Assembly: GCA_001818835.1 (NCBI GenBank)
Contig: MHKL01000020.1
Coordinates: 12,751 to 19,201 of the forward strand
DNA from: Candidatus Komeilibacteria bacterium RIFCSPLOWO2_01_FULL_45_10
Lineage (GTDB): Bacteria > Patescibacteriota > Patescibacteriia > UBA1558 > UBA10009
Length of the DNA: 6,451 nucleotides
Reading direction: 5' to 3'
Part shown: in pieces, positions 5,954-6,451 of the stretch
How positions within the stretch are numbered: position 1 is the stretch's first letter
Layout: every line of letters begins with the position of its first letter
The notes under the pieces: generated by a model
Databases searched by the model: none
The model's input: the letters and a program-made list of their open reading frames with translations, nothing else
What the model was told of the DNA's origin: nothing
Program-made: the position numbers and the translations under genes

Positions 5954-6451
5954 ATGATTAAGAAAAATGAATCGGAAAGCCAAAAGCGCATTCAGGAGCT
6001 GGAAGCAAAATGCGAGGAATATCTGAATGGCTGGAAACGCTCATTGGCCGATTATGAAAATTTAAAAAAAGAAACGGAAAAGAAACTGGGACAGCTGCAA
6101 GAGTTTGTCAGCGCCGGATTGATTCTGGAAATCTTGCCGGTTTTTGACCATTTTCAGATGGCTTTGGAGCATATTCCCGAAGACCAAAAGTCAGCCGAAT
6201 GGGTCCAGGGTATTTTCCACATCCAGAAGCAGTTTGAGGAGTTTTTGAAAAATCAGGAAGTAATGGCGCTGCCGACCGTTGGCGAAACGTTTAATCCCGA
6301 ACTGCACGAAGCCGTCAGAGAAGAAGAGTCGGCTGAACCCGAGCATCAGATAATTAAAGAAGTAAGAGCCGGTTATAAAATCAAGGACGAGGTTTTACGT
6401 CCAGCGCAGGTTATCATCGCCAAACCAATCACTAATAACCCGCCTCAACGG
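5954..6451 (+). CDS. grpE: Nucleotide exchange factor GrpE, 3' end outside window
   Basis: The frame stays open from ATG 5954 to the last base (166 codons), so the stop lies beyond the edge, probably close by since the family signature is already complete. GrpE releases ADP from DnaK as a homodimer in the cytoplasm. Residues 1-50 are a charged long-helix/coiled-coil region with WKRSLADYENLKKETEKKL (27-45), as in GrpE proteins. LEILPVFDHFQMALEH (58-73) is the conserved end of the helical stalk. The C-terminal beta domain that contacts DnaK shows GETFNPELHEAV (110-121), then VRAGYKIKDEVLRPAQVIIA (137-156), the GrpE signature. The N-terminal tail is shorter than in E. coli (197 residues). It lies 21 nt after hrcA with only a weak GA-rich ribosome site (about 5936-5944), so it is probably expressed from the CIRCE-controlled promoter. 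dnaK may follow to the right. Confidence 0.95.
   Translation, partial: MIKKNESESQKRIQELEAKCEEYLNGWKRSLADYENLKKETEKKLGQLQEFVSAGLILEILPVFDHFQMALEHIPEDQKSAEWVQGIFHIQKQFEEFLKNQEVMALPTVGETFNPELHEAVREEESAEPEHQIIKEVRAGYKIKDEVLRPAQVIIAKPITNNPPQR

Noticed and set aside
1..6451. Alternative genetic code with TGA as glycine
   Set aside because: All genes read full length with standard stops (TAA or TAG), and none needs TGA decoded; with six stops the lack of TGA stops is not significant.

Overview
The window reads as a compact bacterial chromosome segment with every gene on the + strand. The best guess is a Candidate Phyla Radiation (Patescibacteria/Parcubacteria-like) genome. Supporting signs are an HrcA far shorter than the usual ~340 residues, very short spacers, several genes without a clear Shine-Dalgarno sequence, and word-repeat spacers between genes. 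The taxon is inference. All six visible stop codons are TAA or TAG and no gene needs an in-frame TGA readthrough, so there is no sign of the TGA=Gly code used by some CPR lineages.

Left part (1-3305): the 3' part of a GT-B/GT28-like glycosyltransferase gene, a 67-nt spacer made of inverted and tandem TACGTG words, an EamA/DMT-type ten-helix membrane transporter, and, one base after it, a membrane-anchored clan GH-A glycoside hydrolase-like protein. Glycosyl transfer, membrane transport and an extracytoplasmic glycosidase side by side suggest a small surface-glycan cassette. This is inference from neighbourhood only.

Middle (3306-4507): a second word-repeat spacer, built from ATTCGTA/TACGAAT words but with the same layout as the first, then an 11-helix amino-acid permease of the LeuT-fold (APC) superfamily.

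Right part (4508-6451): a monocistronic unit with a near-consensus sigma70-type promoter, a strong AGGAGG ribosome site, a GTG-started gene and a strong intrinsic terminator. Its 183-residue product appears to carry a four-cysteine N-terminal segment and two tandem RNA-polymerase alpha-CTD-like helix-hairpin-helix domains. This is the least familiar gene here. It is followed at once by the heat-shock operon: a consensus promoter, a perfect CIRCE operator, hrcA (short form) and grpE, which runs off the right edge. dnaK/dnaJ may follow outside the window. HrcA would bind CIRCE and repress its own operon, while GrpE is the nucleotide-exchange factor of the DnaK chaperone.

No tRNA, rRNA, CRISPR array, insertion sequence or attachment site was seen. 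No stretch over 300 bases lacks a gene.
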